Source of the DNA: Minisyncoccota bacterium
GTDB lineage: Bacteria > Patescibacteriota > Minisyncoccia > Phycocordibacterales > UBA2100
Reading direction: 5' to 3'
Length of the DNA: 6,534 bases
NCBI GenBank assembly: GCA_016763615.1
Contig: JAESTJ010000011.1
Coordinates: forward strand, 1-6,534
In this document: positions 5,943 through 6,534 of the stretch, piece by piece
How positions within the stretch are numbered: the stretch's first letter is position 1
Layout: each line of letters begins with the position of its first letter
The notes under the pieces: generated by a model
Database searches by the model: none
Told to the model about the DNA's origin: nothing
What the model saw: only the letters and a program-made list of their open reading frames with translations
Program-made: the position numbers and the translations under genes

Positions 5943-6534
5943 ATGAAAATCGTTTTTACGGGAGGGGGAACTGGAGGACACTTCTATCCAATTGTTGCGG
6001 TAGCAGAAGAGATTCACAAGATTGTTGAAGACGAAAAGTTACTCGAACCTGAACTCTATTATATTGGTCCAAATGTACTCGATTACGAAGCACTCTCTGA
6101 ACAAAATATAATTTGGAAGCCAAGTAGCGCTGGGAAGGTGCGACGCTATTTTTCAATACGCAATGCATTTGATTTGATTAAAACTTTTATAGGAGTTATT
6201 CAGTCGACCTTTCAACTTTTCTTTTTGTACCCTGATGTAATTTTCAGCAAAGGTGGGGGAGCAAGCTTCCCAACAACATTCGCTGCTCGCTTATTAAATA
6301 TCCCCGTTATAATCCATGAGTCTGATGCTCATCCTGGACGGGCAAATCTTATCGCTGCAAAATGGGCAAAAGCCATAGCTATTTCATTTCCTGGAGTAAC
6401 TCAATATTTCAATGGAATCGATAGCACAAAATTTGCCCTTGTCGGTAATCCAATTCGCCGTGTCCTTTTCCGTCCTGCGCGCGAAGGAGCACATACATAC
6501 TTAAACTTAAAGGAGGAGATTCCAACTATTTTAA
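5943..6534 (+). CDS. murG: UDP-GlcNAc:lipid I N-acetylglucosaminyltransferase (3' end outside the window)
   Basis: Peripheral membrane GT-B glycosyltransferase of family GT28 that adds GlcNAc to lipid I, making lipid II, the substrate of FtsW. The 592 bases here give the first 197 codons of a protein normally about 350-370 residues. The N-terminal acceptor-binding domain is complete. The glycine-rich loop G7-G-G-T-G-G-H13 sits right after MKIVFT; the second G loop is SKGGGASFP (102-110); HESDAHPGRAN (125-135) matches the HExNAxPGxxN motif in its HESD form known from Firmicutes MurG; and GNPIR (168-172) leads into the second Rossmann domain. The ATG at 5943 is the only sensible start, as the glycine-rich loop follows at once. 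It lies 53 bases after the ftsW stop, the widest gap in the operon, and this gap holds a promoter-like element. The last base of the window is the first base of codon 198. Confidence 0.95.
   Translation, partial: MKIVFTGGGTGGHFYPIVAVAEEIHKIVEDEKLLEPELYYIGPNVLDYEALSEQNIIWKPSSAGKVRRYFSIRNAFDLIKTFIGVIQSTFQLFFLYPDVIFSKGGGASFPTTFAARLLNIPVIIHESDAHPGRANLIAAKWAKAIAISFPGVTQYFNGIDSTKFALVGNPIRRVLFRPAREGAHTYLNLKEEIPTIL

Overview
The window is a densely packed, all-plus-strand bacterial chromosome segment. It holds two transcription units separated by one 192-bp intergenic region. Unit one is the nearly complete aspS, encoding an archaeal-type aspartyl-tRNA synthetase. Unit two is scpA-scpB-(D-Ala-D-Ala carboxypeptidase)-mraY-ftsW-murG, with murG running off the right edge. 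No RNA genes, mobile elements or CRISPR arrays are visible, and no gene-free stretch exceeds 300 bases.

The features point to a candidate phyla radiation / Patescibacteria genome, most likely Parcubacteria-like. These are the archaeal-type AspRS in an otherwise bacterial setting, gene overlaps or gaps of a few bases, mostly weak or absent Shine-Dalgarno sequences, a short single-domain carboxypeptidase, a pared-down mur/fts order without murD, and divergent signature motifs in MraY. This assignment is inference. Stop codons TAA, TAG and TGA are all used, so the TGA-as-glycine code of some CPR lineages does not apply.

Layout: 1-1352 aspS (only the first base of its probable ATG is missing). 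1353-1544 intergenic: a perfect 22-bp inverted repeat, then an 8+8 bp operator-like dyad, then a TATAAT promoter element just before the scpA start codon. 1545-2808 scpA and scpB, overlapping by 11 bases. 2801-3721 serine DD-carboxypeptidase, overlapping scpB by 8 bases. 3723-4784 mraY. 4789-5889 ftsW. 5890-5942 short gap with a second promoter-like element. 5943 to the end murG (5' 197 codons).

Functionally, ScpA and ScpB are the kleisin and winged-helix partners of SMC condensin. They are followed by a gene that trims peptidoglycan stem peptides and by three consecutive actors of the lipid-linked septal wall pathway: MraY makes lipid I, MurG makes lipid II, and FtsW polymerises lipid II. 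The operon therefore couples chromosome compaction with division-wall synthesis. No clearly new system is present. The best leads are the altered acidic motifs of MraY, the two apparent leaderless promoters, and the unusual palindromes in the aspS-scpA gap.
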